Shown: positions 35,371-45,125, counted from the stretch's first letter. The stretch is 64,000 nucleotides of DNA from Pseudoalteromonas caenipelagi (GCF_013140855.1 NZ_JABBPG010000002.1:62001-126000); one strand, 5' to 3'. Numbers and translations are program-made. Notes: generated by a model from the sequence alone, not told the origin.

Positions 35371-36075
35371 ATGCTTACAATGAATAATATTAATAAAATT
35401 TATCAAACTGATATGGTGCAAACGCATGCGTTGCGGGACTTTAATCTACAAGTAGATGAAGGAGAGTTTATTGCGGTAACCGGCCCTTCTGGCTCAGGAA
35501 AAACGACCTTTTTAAATATAGCTGGCATGCTAGAGCCGTTTACAGCAGGTCAATATATCTTAGATGGCGTGGATGTGGGCGGCTTGAATGACAATCAGCG
35601 AGCTGATCTTCGCAATCAAAAAATCGGCTTTATATTTCAAGGGTTCAACTTAATCCCTGACTTAAATTTGTTTGAAAATATTGAAGTGCCTTTGCGCTAT
35701 CGAGGCATTAAAGCCGCAGAGCGCAAACGCCGTGTAGAGCAGCGTTTGGAGCAAGTTGGGCTGGCAAGTCGCGCCAAACATTTGCCTCAGCAGCTATCTG
35801 GTGGTCAACAGCAAAGGGTAGCGATTGCCAGAGCGCTGGCTGGCGAGCCAAGATTTTTATTGGCCGATGAACCAACCGGTAACTTAGACAGTTTAATGGC
35901 GCGTCAGGTTATGGAACTTTTGGAGCAAATTAACCGAGAAGGTGCCACTATCGTCATGGTGACGCACGATCCAGAGTTGGCTCGTAGGGCACCGAGAAAC
36001 ATTCAGGTTGTTGATGGTCAGTTAGCCGACTTTACCCTCTATCAAGGCAACCCAGCCAAAGTGGTGGGAGTATAA
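35371..36075 (+). CDS. MacB/LolD-type ABC ATPase
   Basis: Canonical motifs: Walker A GPSGSGKTT, signature LSGGQQQRVAIARAL, Walker B FLLADEPTGNLD and H-loop VTHDPELA. I choose the ATG at 35371, with GGAAG five bases before it, over the GTG two codons upstream. It is followed 2 bases later by the first permease gene. It is a separate family member from the ATPase in the tam operon and probably serves the adaptor gene upstream. Confidence 0.88.
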   Translation: MLTMNNINKIYQTDMVQTHALRDFNLQVDEGEFIAVTGPSGSGKTTFLNIAGMLEPFTAGQYILDGVDVGGLNDNQRADLRNQKIGFIFQGFNLIPDLNLFENIEVPLRYRGIKAAERKRRVEQRLEQVGLASRAKHLPQQLSGGQQQRVAIARALAGEPRFLLADEPTGNLDSLMARQVMELLEQINREGATIVMVTHDPELARRAPRNIQVVDGQLADFTLYQGNPAKVVGV

Positions 36076-36077
36076 TC

Positions 36078-37391
36078 ATGTTTTTGCACTATATAGATTT
36101 GAGTTGGCGTAGTTTTAAGCGCACACCGCTGGTTAGTTTACTGATGGTGTTGGCGATAGCCATCGGTATTGGGGTAACCATGACGAGTCTTTCTATTCAT
36201 CACATGATGTCTAAAGATCCGATTCCACAAAAAAGTGCTGTTTTGCATCATTTGCAGTTGCAGACAATGGATGAAGGGCAAAGTTACTTTTCAAAAGACG
36301 ACCTTCCATTTCAGGTGACTTATCAAGACGCAATGAACATACAAAATGCCAACTTACCCTATTTGCGTTCAGCCATGTACAAATCGGGGTTTTCGGTACA
36401 TCTAAACTCACCTGAACAAAAACCATTTGTTGAAGAAGTACGCCTATCTTCTAGAGATATTTTTGCGATGTTTGATTTGAAATTTATATACGGTGGTACA
36501 TGGACCCAACAGCAGCAAGATGATATCGCCCCTGTAGCGGTGATTTCAAAAAGTATTAACGACAAGCTATTTAAAGGGGAAAACTCAATTGGTAAAAGTT
36601 TTTACCTAGATGATATTCGCGTGCAGGTTGTTGGTGTGATTGAAGATTGGATAACGCCGGTAAAATACTACGACACAAACAATGGCTCATTTGATGACCC
36701 AGAGAAGATATTTATTCCACTGAGCCTTGGTATCACGAATGAAGTTCATACTTGGGGTAACACCAATGGCTGGAAAAATGAGCAAGATGATACCTTTAAA
36801 GACTTATTAGTTTCGGAGAATCTATGGCTACAATTTTGGGTGCAACTTAATAATGAACAAGAAAAACAAGAGTTTGGTCAGTACATAATGAGCTATATGA
36901 AGCAACAACAATCTTTGGGTCGTTTTAATCGAGAAGAGCTCGACTACAACCTGTTTAATGTCACAGAATTTATGGACTACCGAGGCGTAGTTAAACATGA
37001 CAATAAGATCATGGTTACGCTGAGCTTTATGTTTTTAGCGGTGTGTATTGCTAACATTCTAAGTTTGTTATTAGCTAAATTCTTGCGCCGTGCGCCTGAG
37101 ATTGGTGTAAGGCGAGCGTTAGGCGCATCGAAACGTCAGGTGTTCTACCAACATCTCGTAGAAGTTTCTTTATTGGGCCTGTTCGGTGGCGTTTTGGGGA
37201 TTGTATTTGCGCAAATTGGACTATGGGGCGTGCGCGTAAGTCATGGCGCATACGATGCTTTGGCAAATATGGACGTGACTATGCTAATGGCAGCCCCTGT
37301 TATTGCTATCACAGCGTGTATTGTTGCTGGGTTGTATCCTGCGTGGGTTGTGTGTAGGACAACACCTGCCATCTATTTGAAGAGCCAATAA
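36078..37391 (+). CDS. MacB-type ABC permease, first subunit
   Basis: The 437-residue protein has an N-terminal helix (SLLMVLAIAIGIGVTMTSL), a periplasmic MacB-PCD domain of about 250 residues, and three C-terminal helices. The FLRRAPEIGVRRALGASKRQ motif marks MacB/FtsX permeases. It pairs with the next gene, 12 bases away. Unlike one-piece MacB, the ATPase is encoded separately and two different permeases are present. Confidence 0.85.
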   Translation: MFLHYIDLSWRSFKRTPLVSLLMVLAIAIGIGVTMTSLSIHHMMSKDPIPQKSAVLHHLQLQTMDEGQSYFSKDDLPFQVTYQDAMNIQNANLPYLRSAMYKSGFSVHLNSPEQKPFVEEVRLSSRDIFAMFDLKFIYGGTWTQQQQDDIAPVAVISKSINDKLFKGENSIGKSFYLDDIRVQVVGVIEDWITPVKYYDTNNGSFDDPEKIFIPLSLGITNEVHTWGNTNGWKNEQDDTFKDLLVSENLWLQFWVQLNNEQEKQEFGQYIMSYMKQQQSLGRFNREELDYNLFNVTEFMDYRGVVKHDNKIMVTLSFMFLAVCIANILSLLLAKFLRRAPEIGVRRALGASKRQVFYQHLVEVSLLGLFGGVLGIVFAQIGLWGVRVSHGAYDALANMDVTMLMAAPVIAITACIVAGLYPAWVVCRTTPAIYLKSQ

Positions 37392-37403
37392 GGGGTTATT
37401 GCT

Positions 37404-38609
37404 ATGTCAGAACTAAAACCAATTTTCAATGCCTTATGCCGCTCTAAGGTGGGGGCTATTTTATTGTTGCTACAAATTGCCATTACCACCGCAATTGTGA
37501 GTAATTCTGCATTCATAATTAGTGAAAAAATTGCTTATCTTGAACAAGATACAGGGTATCCAGAGCAGGACATATTTACGTTTGAAGTGATGTCATTTGG
37601 CGAAAATATTGATTACATGCGACAAGCTGAACTGGACGAGACGGCGATAAGACAAATGCCGGGTGTTATTGATGCTGTGACGGTTAATTCTGTGCCACTG
37701 AGTGGCGGCGGATCCTCAAGCTCTTTTAGACTGGTGCCAGCGGGGCAAAAAGGAAAGGGAGTACAAGCCAGTATTTTTGAAGCGGATAGTCATTTTATTA
37801 ATACATTTGGAATTAAAATCCTTGAAGGTAGAAATTTTACCGAGGCTGAGGTCAGTGTTGTTGAGGAATATAGTCAGTACCCCAGTGTTGGTTTGATTAC
37901 TAAGGCTATGGCGGATGAGCTATTTCCTGATGGCGATGCGTTAGGAAAGACGCTTTACCACGGAGACCTACCCATGCAGATTATCGGTATTACCGATGTG
38001 ATGAAAGGCCCTTGGTTGCAATCAGAAAGACGGGATAGATCAGCAATATTGCCTTTCGTATTTGCCCAAAAACTGACGCTATTTTCAGTCAGAACAGAGC
38101 CAGAGCAAAGAGCACAGGTTATGCAGCAGATTGAACAGTATATGTTGAATTTGGAAAACAAAAGAGTGATTGAAGGCCTAAAAGGACTTGATGATGTAAA
38201 AGCTGATTATGTTGCGCCTGATAGGCTTACTATGCGTATGTTGCTTGTGATGATAGTGGTACTGACCCTAATTACAGCTCTAGGGATTTTTGGTTTGACG
38301 CTATTTAATATCAGCAAGCGAACTAAACAAATAGGCACGCGCAGAGCATTAGGTGCGAGAAAGTCAGACATTATTCGCTACTTTGTAATTGAAAACGCAA
38401 TGATTTCTATGCTTGGATTGATTGTTGGCTCTGGGGCCGCCGTAATGATGGCACAACAGTTAATGAAACACTATTCACTCTCGCAAATGCCACTGTTTTA
38501 CGTGTTGTTCACCGCTGTGGGGGTTTTACTTATTAGTTTACTTGCTGTAGTTGGGCCGGCAAAACGTGCTGCCAATATATCGCCAAGTATTGCTACTAGA
38601 ACCATATAA
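37404..38609 (+). CDS. MacB-type ABC permease, second subunit
   Basis: The 401-residue permease has a first helix around residues 15-37, a periplasmic domain, then the TKQIGTRRALGARKSDI motif between C-terminal helices. It completes a heterodimeric MacB-like transporter. A perfect 12-bp stem hairpin follows 14 bases after the stop and separates the transport genes from the two-component genes. Confidence 0.85.
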   Translation: MSELKPIFNALCRSKVGAILLLLQIAITTAIVSNSAFIISEKIAYLEQDTGYPEQDIFTFEVMSFGENIDYMRQAELDETAIRQMPGVIDAVTVNSVPLSGGGSSSSFRLVPAGQKGKGVQASIFEADSHFINTFGIKILEGRNFTEAEVSVVEEYSQYPSVGLITKAMADELFPDGDALGKTLYHGDLPMQIIGITDVMKGPWLQSERRDRSAILPFVFAQKLTLFSVRTEPEQRAQVMQQIEQYMLNLENKRVIEGLKGLDDVKADYVAPDRLTMRMLLVMIVVLTLITALGIFGLTLFNISKRTKQIGTRRALGARKSDIIRYFVIENAMISMLGLIVGSGAAVMMAQQLMKHYSLSQMPLFYVLFTAVGVLLISLLAVVGPAKRAANISPSIATRTI

Positions 38610-38622
38610 CCTGTTAATAATG

Positions 38623-38654
38623 AATGTGCTACACTGGCCAAGGTGTAGCACATT
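38623..38654 (+). terminator. intercistronic 12-bp perfect hairpin
   Basis: AATGTGCTACAC (38623-38634) pairs exactly with GTGTAGCACATT (38643-38654) over an 8-base loop. There is no T-run, so it may be a partial terminator, an mRNA-stabilising element or a processing site that lowers expression of the downstream regulator genes. Confidence 0.45.
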
Positions 38655-38670
38655 GAAGTACAAAAATAAT

Positions 38671-40011
38671 ATGGAAAAAATACTCATTGTTGACGATAAC
38701 CCTTCCATTTTAGAGGCGTTATCGTTACTGCTAGAAATACACGGTTACGCTGTTGTAACCGCGCAAAATGCGTTTGAAGCACAGCAAGTTGTGCAATATC
38801 AAAATATTGCCCTTGTGCTACAGGATATGAACTTTTCTAGTGACACTACCTCGGGTGAAGAGGGTAAAACGCTATTTTATCGCCTACGCGAATTAAACCC
38901 TTATTTACCTATTATTCTAATTACCGCTTGGACTGAGCTTGAAACAGCAATAGAGCTGGTTAAAGCTGGCGCGGCAGATTACATTGGCAAACCTTGGGAT
39001 GACCAAAAGTTACTGACCAGTATTGCTAATTTAGTTGAACTGGGCAAAGCCCAAGCGAGCAATGCCCACTATAAGCGCCAACAAGCAGAGCGAGAAGCAC
39101 CAAAAGCAGGCGCCAATCTGGTGGGGTTGGTGTATTCCAGTACGGCGATGGAGCGGATAGTAGATATGGCTTTGCAATTGGCAAAGTCGGATGTGTCGGT
39201 GCTTATCACCGGCCCTAATGGCAGTGGGAAAGAGCGCATTGCAGAAATTATCCAAGCTAACTCAGGCCTAAAAGATAAGCCTTTTATTAAGGTAAATGCT
39301 GGGGCGTTGCCTCAAGACTTAATTGAAGCAGAGTTATTTGGTGCCGAAGCAGGCGCTTATACGGGCGCGAACAAGCAGCGAATAGGGCGCTTTGAAGCTG
39401 CAGACGGTGGCACTTTATTTTTAGATGAAATAGGTAACTTACCTTTGTCTGGGCAAATGAAGTTATTACGCGTGCTGCAAAGTGGTGAATTTGAACGTTT
39501 GGGCTCTGTACAAACCCGTAAAGTCAATGTGAGGGTTATTTCTGCGACCAATGCTAACCTACTGAAAGATATTAAAAATGGGCAATTTCGCGAAGATTTA
39601 TACTATCGGCTCAATGTGATTGAGCTGCAGTTGCCGCCCTTGTGTGAACGCGCCGATGATATAGTGCCCTTGATCAGCCATTTTTTACCCAACAGGGAAT
39701 TAAGTCATGCTGCGCAGAGGGCGCTAAAGGCATACTCTTGGCCGGGCAATGTCCGAGAGCTTGAAAATGCTTGTAAAAGGGCGGGCGTGCTCAAGCCCGA
39801 AGGGGAACTTGATGAGCATGATTTTATATTAAAAACTGATGTGATGGCCTCAGCAACCACGATAACATCAACCAAACAAGAGCCTACAAAGCAGCAACTA
39901 GAAGAGGCCATGCATGCGCATCAGGGCGTTATTGCCAAAGTGGCGCGCCACTTTGGCATGACTCGTCAAGCCTTGTATCGGCGCTTACAAAAGTTCGAGA
40001 TTGAGTATTAG
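38671..40011 (+). CDS. NtrC-family sigma54-dependent response regulator
   Basis: Starting at the ATG at 38671 (MEKILIVDDN), the protein has a receiver domain with phospho-acceptor Asp52 (LVLQDMNF). An AAA+ domain follows with GPNGSGKERI, a GAYTGA loop (variant of GAFTGA that contacts sigma54), and GGTLFLDEIG. A Fis-type helix-turn-helix ends it (HFGMTRQALYRRLQKF). The frame is open 40 codons further upstream, but that part overlaps the permease gene. It should activate the HlyD-ABC operon through the palindromes at 33831-33865. The kinase gene follows 1 base after its stop. Confidence 0.9.
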   Translation: MEKILIVDDNPSILEALSLLLEIHGYAVVTAQNAFEAQQVVQYQNIALVLQDMNFSSDTTSGEEGKTLFYRLRELNPYLPIILITAWTELETAIELVKAGAADYIGKPWDDQKLLTSIANLVELGKAQASNAHYKRQQAEREAPKAGANLVGLVYSSTAMERIVDMALQLAKSDVSVLITGPNGSGKERIAEIIQANSGLKDKPFIKVNAGALPQDLIEAELFGAEAGAYTGANKQRIGRFEAADGGTLFLDEIGNLPLSGQMKLLRVLQSGEFERLGSVQTRKVNVRVISATNANLLKDIKNGQFREDLYYRLNVIELQLPPLCERADDIVPLISHFLPNRELSHAAQRALKAYSWPGNVRELENACKRAGVLKPEGELDEHDFILKTDVMASATTITSTKQEPTKQQLEEAMHAHQGVIAKVARHFGMTRQALYRRLQKFEIEY

Positions 40012-40012
40012 T

Positions 40013-41347
40013 ATGCTTTTTAAAAAGCCTGAGTTGTCTTTGGTGAATAAAATCACGCTAAGCATGTTGGTGGTGGTAACTACATGTGTGACACTGATAC
40101 TGATGTTTGTCGATTTACCGCTTGTTCATGCCAGTGTTGTAGTTGTACTGGCTATAACGCTAACGTTATTGGTATCAAGCTTTATTTGTGCACCAATTAG
40201 ACAAGGCCTTGAAGCCCTTGAATTAGGCCTACATAACTTCAAAGATGGGGAGTTTTCAAATAGCCTTGCCTATCAAAGTGATGATCAACTTGGACGTTTA
40301 TGCCAGCTGTATAATCAAACCGCAGAGCAGTTAAGAAAAGAAAAACAGTGGATTTATCAGCGAGAACTTATGCTTGATAAAGTACTTGAAAGCTCACCCC
40401 AAGCTTTGGTGTTAGTAAATAACAACGATATTGTGGTTTTTAGCAATTTAAGTGCACGAAACCTGCTGCTTTGTAACAATCATCTAGAAGGCATGAGCTT
40501 GTCACAAGCATTGGAACAAGCGCCACCGGAGTTAAAACAAGCGGTTAACTCAGCTCAAGATGGTTTATTTAATATGCTCAGTGAGCAAGATGAAGTGCAA
40601 ACTTGGCACCTAGCAACAGGGCAATTTTTACTCAATAACCAAGAGCATAAGCTGTTTATATTTAAACAACTGACGCGCGAGTTAAATCGTCAAGAAGTCG
40701 CTGTTTGGAAAAAAGTAATACGCATTATTAGCCATGAACTTAATAACTCGTTAGGCCCAATGTCGTCTATGCTACACAGTGGCAAAATTTTAACGAGTCA
40801 GCTTGATGAGCCTAGGTTACAGCGGGTGTTTTCAACCATTGAAGAGCGTATTAAACATCTAAGTGAATTTGTGCAAGGCTATGGAAAATTTGCTAAGTTG
40901 CCACGACCAAAACTGGCCGAAATTGATTGGCCTCAGCTAGTTAGTGAGTTGGCGCAGCAGTGGCAATTTAACAGCCAACTTACCTTACCTACAACCCCTT
41001 GTTTTGCTGATATTATGCAGCTGCAACAGCTCCTTATTAATCTACTTAAAAACGCTCATGAGTCAGGTTCTGATGCGGATAAAGTCAGCCTGAGTATTGA
41101 GCAGCATGGGCAAGGTGTGATGATTTGTGTTGCTGATGAGGGGGTGGGAATGAGCGAGCAAGTTATGGCGAATGCGTTAGTGCCGTTTTATTCAACTAAA
41201 AGTACTGGAAGTGGTTTGGGGCTTGCGTTATGTAGAGAAATTATTGAAGCGCACCATGGCTATTTAAGCTTGCAAAATGCGGGCAACGGAAAAAGCAACA
41301 AAACCGGCTTGTTGGTGAAAGTGTTTATTCCGTTTGGCAAGATATGA
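40013..41347 (+). CDS. sensor histidine kinase partnered with the NtrC-type regulator
   Basis: Two N-terminal membrane helices (residues about 18-60) with almost no periplasmic loop suggest sensing within the membrane. A HAMP-like linker and a PAS-like region (around 120-200) follow. The phosphorylated His241 lies in ISHELNNSLGP. The ATPase domain has LINLLKNAHESG (N box), ADEGVGM (G1) and STGSGLGLALC (G2). It resembles NtrY/NtrB-like kinases. The start ATG comes 1 base after the response-regulator stop, so they are translated together. Confidence 0.88.
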   Translation: MLFKKPELSLVNKITLSMLVVVTTCVTLILMFVDLPLVHASVVVVLAITLTLLVSSFICAPIRQGLEALELGLHNFKDGEFSNSLAYQSDDQLGRLCQLYNQTAEQLRKEKQWIYQRELMLDKVLESSPQALVLVNNNDIVVFSNLSARNLLLCNNHLEGMSLSQALEQAPPELKQAVNSAQDGLFNMLSEQDEVQTWHLATGQFLLNNQEHKLFIFKQLTRELNRQEVAVWKKVIRIISHELNNSLGPMSSMLHSGKILTSQLDEPRLQRVFSTIEERIKHLSEFVQGYGKFAKLPRPKLAEIDWPQLVSELAQQWQFNSQLTLPTTPCFADIMQLQQLLINLLKNAHESGSDADKVSLSIEQHGQGVMICVADEGVGMSEQVMANALVPFYSTKSTGSGLGLALCREIIEAHHGYLSLQNAGNGKSNKTGLLVKVFIPFGKI

Positions 41348-41410
41348 GCAAGTTGATGTAACTTGATGCTCATCCTTTGCTATGAACTTTTTGAAAAATA
41401 ACACTGTTTA

Positions 41411-41441
41411 CAAAGACTATTTTCATTGAAAATAGTCTTTG
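41411..41441. terminator. perfect 14-bp hairpin between convergent genes
   Basis: CAAAGACTATTTTC and GAAAATAGTCTTTG flank an ATT loop. The stem spans the last codons and stop of the minus-strand membrane-protein gene and lies about 65 bases past the kinase stop. The U-rich right arm could support termination in both directions. Confidence 0.5.
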
Positions 41442-41806
41442 TAGATGTAGCGCCAGGGTAAGACAATCGGCGTTAATACAACACCAATTAAACAAGCAAA
41501 AGCAACACCCATAGAATATTCATCTAGGCCTGAGCTTAAATGCATTGGTAGTGCGAACATGGCTAACCAAACCACCTTCCACAATAACTCGAGCATTAAG
41601 ACCGGCAACATCTTCAATGGAAAGAAAACCCCTATAAATGATAAAACCATAAAGCCAATAAGTATTGCGTTTATTACTGTATCTGAATCTGCCGATACTC
41701 CTGCTGAAGACAACGCTTCAGGGGTATTTGATAATCCTAAGCCAACAACAATAAACAGATACATGGCTCTTAACGCATATATTCGAGTTTTACCGATTGT
41801 TTCCAT
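41423..41806 (-). CDS. small four-helix membrane protein, unknown
   Basis: This 127-residue hydrophobic protein has about four predicted membrane helices (residues 14-30, 45-65, 66-85 and 98-115) and short loops. I do not recognise a named family. It is monocistronic, with its promoter in the 675-base gap to the right and a hairpin at its 3' end. Confidence 0.6.
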   Translation of the reverse strand: METIGKTRIYALRAMYLFIVVGLGLSNTPEALSSAGVSADSDTVINAILIGFMVLSFIGVFFPLKMLPVLMLELLWKVVWLAMFALPMHLSSGLDEYSMGVAFACLIGVVLTPIVLPWRYIYKDYFQ

Positions 41807-42481
41807 TGTTTACTCCTTTATATTAGTTCATACCACCTGACACTGTATTAAACGGATAAAAAGGCTTGGCTATAATTGCATGCGAAGGCTAACTTTTTAT
41901 TCCGATTACATGACTTGTTTTAGATGTCCTTGAGGTTTTACAACTAAGCTTTATGCTTCATCACGAGGGGGTGCAGCATACTCAGTACCAATAACAGCAT
42001 AGAATATATCAGCCGTTATTAGAATGAAGGATTGCTCACTGCCAATGCTGTTAAAACACTTAAACCGCGTTACTTAAACCAGCAAAGAGCGCTTCGCTAC
42101 CTAACATGTCTTTATATTATTGGTCTTTTTTTGAAACCAATAGGCTCAGATTTGAAATTTTCACTTTTAATTATTACTTAGATATTTCCAAATTATGAAT
42201 AATATATAAAGCACGATAGGCGATTTAAAATAGCGAACTAAATTCTCGCTAGGTGGCTAAAAGGTATTGAGCACTATAGTATTTTACAAAACAGCCGCTA
42301 AATAGGCGCTAGTGGATTACTGGTATCAGAGCGACTACCTGAACTTCAAAACATTGTGACGAACAAGTGAGAATATTGTAGGGTTACTTTGCAAATCGTA
42401 TGTTATTTTTCAAAGAATGCATACTTCGATACGAATAACTCATTTAAAGGTAATACTTCTCGTTTAGATAGTTATTTAACA
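41807..42481. other. intergenic region without recognised genes
   Basis: This 675-base stretch contains many stop codons in all frames and the presumed promoter of the membrane-protein gene. A small hairpin (ATTGGT/ACCAAT, 42119-42141) surrounds a T-run. I see no supported gene, RNA or mobile element. Confidence 0.4.
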
Positions 42482-42964
42482 CTAAACCAGCAACTTGTGC
42501 ATAATATGGCTATCGACATAACCAAGCTCAGGATGTTTATAGGCTTTGGGAATAGTGCCAATAATGCTGTAACCGAGTCTTTGCCACAAACGAATTGCGC
42601 CTTCATTAGTACTCACTACACTGTTAAATTGCATTGCCTCAAAGCCTATTTCTTTGGCAATTTGTTGCGAGTGTTTGCAAAGTTTTTGGGCAATGCCTTG
42701 GCCTCTTGCGGCTGTACTGACCATATAGCCACAATTACAAATATGGCTACTTGGGCCCATTGCGTTGGCTTTTAGGTAATACGTGCCTAAGACTTCACCG
42801 TCAACTTTATAAACAAAAGCTTTGAGTGGTGATTGACACCAAAGTTGATAAGCCTCTTTAAATGACATGTTAGGGTCAAATGCATAGGTTTGTTGTGCTT
42901 GTATGATCTCTTCGAAGGTGGGCCAAAAGGCTTTAAAGTCTTGCAGCGTTATTGCTGTGATCAT
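42482..42964 (-). CDS. GNAT N-acetyltransferase
   Basis: A 160-residue single-domain GNAT protein. YVLGTYYLKAN-like strands (GEVLGTYYLKAN) lead to the acetyl-CoA-binding motif MVSTAARGQGIAQKL, then GFEAMQFNSVVSTNEGAIRLWQRLGY, the classic motif B region. The substrate is unknown. It stands alone on the minus strand, with a short dispersed repeat just upstream of its promoter. Confidence 0.85.
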   Translation of the reverse strand: MITAITLQDFKAFWPTFEEIIQAQQTYAFDPNMSFKEAYQLWCQSPLKAFVYKVDGEVLGTYYLKANAMGPSSHICNCGYMVSTAARGQGIAQKLCKHSQQIAKEIGFEAMQFNSVVSTNEGAIRLWQRLGYSIIGTIPKAYKHPELGYVDSHIMHKLLV

Positions 42965-43022
42965 ATTTTCTTCCTAAATACCGATCTGTTTTGCTAATAC
43001 CCATTGTATGCATGTAGCGAGG

Positions 43023-43068
43023 TTCTGAAACAAGTTCAGAATGACATAAAACAAGTTCACAGTGGCAC
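43023..43068. repeat. REP-like palindromic element
   Basis: TTCTGAA-ACAAG-TTCAGAA (43023-43041) is a perfect 7-bp hairpin next to a degenerate second half (ACAAGTTCACAGTGGCAC, 43051-43068). On the minus strand it reads GTCATTCTGAACTTGTTTC, a form I remember as a scattered intergenic repeat in marine gammaproteobacteria. Only this copy is visible here. Confidence 0.5.
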
Positions 43069-43159
43069 AAAACGCCAGCATAAAAGTAAAACTCGCGCTC
43101 TGCACACAACAGCATCGCGATTATAAACGTTGTAACTTAAACCTTTAAAACGTGGCTTA

Positions 43160-43768
43160 TCAGCCAAACGCGCGGGCTTTTTTATACGCTTCTCTACTTT
43201 GCATATCGCTAAGATAGCGAGCGATGTTATCGCGCCCAGCAAGTAAACTTAAACTATGTGCGATTTCTAGTGTAATCGTCATCATAATATCTGCGGCAGA
43301 AAACTGTTCGCCTGCAAAATAGCGTTGTTTAGAAAGTACAGTATCGATGTACGAAAAATCTAGCTGCAACTCTTTGCTGATATATCCATCCATCGGTTTG
43401 GTGCCATCTCTTTGCTCCATTTGCATCAACAAGCTGGTAATTACAGGTAATGCTAATGACCCTTCAGCGAAATGCAGCCATTCTAAATACTGGTAGTAAG
43501 CCTGTGTACCTTTCTCTGGGCGTAAATGCGCATGTGGGGCTTGGTCCAGAATATACTCCATAATGGCACCTGACTCGCAAAGCACCGCGCCATTATGCTC
43601 AATAATTGGCGCTTTGCTAAGCGGATGCACTTTTGCCAAACTAGCCGGAGCCAAACGCGTTGTACTATCACGCTCGTGTTGCTCAACTTCATACGGCATG
43701 CCAAGCTCTTCCAATAGCCATAAAACACGTGTTGAACGTGATTGATTTAGGTGATGTACTTTTATCAT
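43160..43768 (-). CDS. glutathione S-transferase family protein
   Basis: The N-terminal thioredoxin fold (residues 1-78) starts IKVHHLNQSRSTRVLWLLEEL and contains the glutathione-site pattern KAPIIEHNGAVLCESGAIMEY, with conserved cis-proline and SGAI. An all-helical C-terminal domain follows, ending near FSAADIMMTITLEIA. At 202 residues it is of normal length. It lies 12 bases after the DJ-1/PfpI gene, so both are probably co-transcribed for electrophile or oxidative-stress defence. Confidence 0.88.
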   Translation of the reverse strand: MIKVHHLNQSRSTRVLWLLEELGMPYEVEQHERDSTTRLAPASLAKVHPLSKAPIIEHNGAVLCESGAIMEYILDQAPHAHLRPEKGTQAYYQYLEWLHFAEGSLALPVITSLLMQMEQRDGTKPMDGYISKELQLDFSYIDTVLSKQRYFAGEQFSAADIMMTITLEIAHSLSLLAGRDNIARYLSDMQSREAYKKARAFG

Positions 43769-43780
43769 TTTACTCCACTC

Positions 43781-44452
43781 TTATGATAATAATTTAACTA
43801 ATGCTTTACCCACAGCATGCGCACTTGTTGGGTTTTGACCTGTAATAACGCGGCCGTCTTCAACCACGAATTCGCCCCAAGGTTGTACTTTGCTGTACTG
43901 TGCAGCCTTGCGAGTGAGTGATTCTTCTAACAAAAATGGAATATCATTAATAGTACCAAAATCGATTTCTTCTTCTCGAGTAAACGCGGTCACACGTTTG
44001 CTTGCAAGTAAAGGCTCACCATTACTTAATGTGATTGGTAATAATGCTGCTGGGCCATGACATACCGCTGCAATTATTCCATCGGCTTCGTAATGTTTTG
44101 CCGCCATTGCAGCCACTTCTTCATTGTTGGCTAAGTCAGTTAGCAAACCAAAGCCGCCTGGGTAGAAAATGGCATCATAATCATCCACACTTACTTGTGC
44201 AGCTACCAAGGTATTGTTGATTTGCGTTTGGAATGACGTATCGCTCAACACTTGCATATTCACTTCATCGCCCTCAATGTCTGTGCCATAAAGAGGTGCC
44301 TTCCCCCCTTGGATAGAGACAATATCAAACGCAATGCCATTGCTGTTTAGCTCATGAACTACGTGTGTGAGCTCTGGCGCATAGGTACCATTTGCCTGTT
44401 CTGTACTGCCTAACGTTGCATGATTAGTCACTGGAATAAGTACTTTTTTCAT
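43781..44452 (-). CDS. DJ-1/PfpI superfamily protein (Hsp31-like class)
   Basis: The 223-residue protein has the nucleophile Cys131 in the elbow motif AAVCHGPAALL. The FYPGGFG segment and ITGQNPTSAHAVGKALV at the C-terminus match type-1 glutamine amidotransferase-like members close to Hsp31/glyoxalase III. Such proteins handle methylglyoxal or act as stress chaperones; which applies here is not clear. It is the first gene of a pair with the GST gene. Confidence 0.86.
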   Translation of the reverse strand: MKKVLIPVTNHATLGSTEQANGTYAPELTHVVHELNSNGIAFDIVSIQGGKAPLYGTDIEGDEVNMQVLSDTSFQTQINNTLVAAQVSVDDYDAIFYPGGFGLLTDLANNEEVAAMAAKHYEADGIIAAVCHGPAALLPITLSNGEPLLASKRVTAFTREEEIDFGTINDIPFLLEESLTRKAAQYSKVQPWGEFVVEDGRVITGQNPTSAHAVGKALVKLLS

Positions 44453-44753
44453 AATGATTACCTTTGTTTAAATGCTGTCAATAACGAAGTGTATGCACAC
44501 TATATTGTTCTTCTTCAAACAACAACTTGAGAGCTTGTGAAACACTTTTGCTGTAGAGCAAAAATAAAATTAATAGAGGTTACTACGAGGCAACTGAGTT
44601 TAAGATCAGTTGCACCTAACAAAGTTAGAACAAGATGATAGTTAACTCTATTTAGAGAGCAAGGTTTTGCGCTTGTTTATAGCGATTAGTGCCATAGGGA
44701 TTATGTTGTTCGTTAAGTATTTATAGGGTTTTTATGAGTGATAGCCAGTTAGC
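44453..44753. other. intergenic region upstream of the DJ-1 gene
   Basis: It carries the presumed promoter of the DJ-1/GST pair and a small inverted repeat (CAACTGA/TCAGTTG, 44591-44612). No gene was seen. Confidence 0.35.
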
Positions 44754-45125
44754 TCAGTATTGCCGCTCAATGTCGCTGATATCACTTTTGGCTTTATCTT
44801 GCACGATTAGTTGTTGCTTACTCGCTTCTTGTAATCGGCAATCTAGCTTTCTTTGCTGCCAGTGTTGATTGTTTTTAGAGACAGCGGCGGCACTTGCAAC
44901 GAGTAAACTTGCAGCACCGAAGTATACGTTGTTATCCGTAAGGGCAGGGCAAGTTTCGGTACATTTACGGCTATGTTGGTTGGCGGCTTTGATCATTTCG
45001 ACATCTAATACTGTTTTAGTTGCATAGACTTGACACTCTTTATCAAAATAACGGACATCTTTGGTTACAAACATACAGCCGTTGATAAAAAGGGTGATTG
45101 AACAGCATAGGAAAATATTTTTCAT
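44754..45125 (-). CDS. small lipoprotein, paralogue of the next gene
   Basis: A 123-residue protein with a lipoprotein signal (lipobox FINGC, Cys17). After it comes FVTKDVRYFDKECQVYATK, and near the end RKLDCRLQ and SDIERQ. The same spaced features occur in the adjacent lipoprotein gene, so the two are tandem paralogues. A hydrophobic alanine-rich stretch lies near residues 69-83. The family is not recognised. A membrane-anchored envelope role is all that can be said. Confidence 0.65.
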   Translation of the reverse strand: MKNIFLCCSITLFINGCMFVTKDVRYFDKECQVYATKTVLDVEMIKAANQHSRKCTETCPALTDNNVYFGAASLLVASAAAVSKNNQHWQQRKLDCRLQEASKQQLIVQDKAKSDISDIERQY

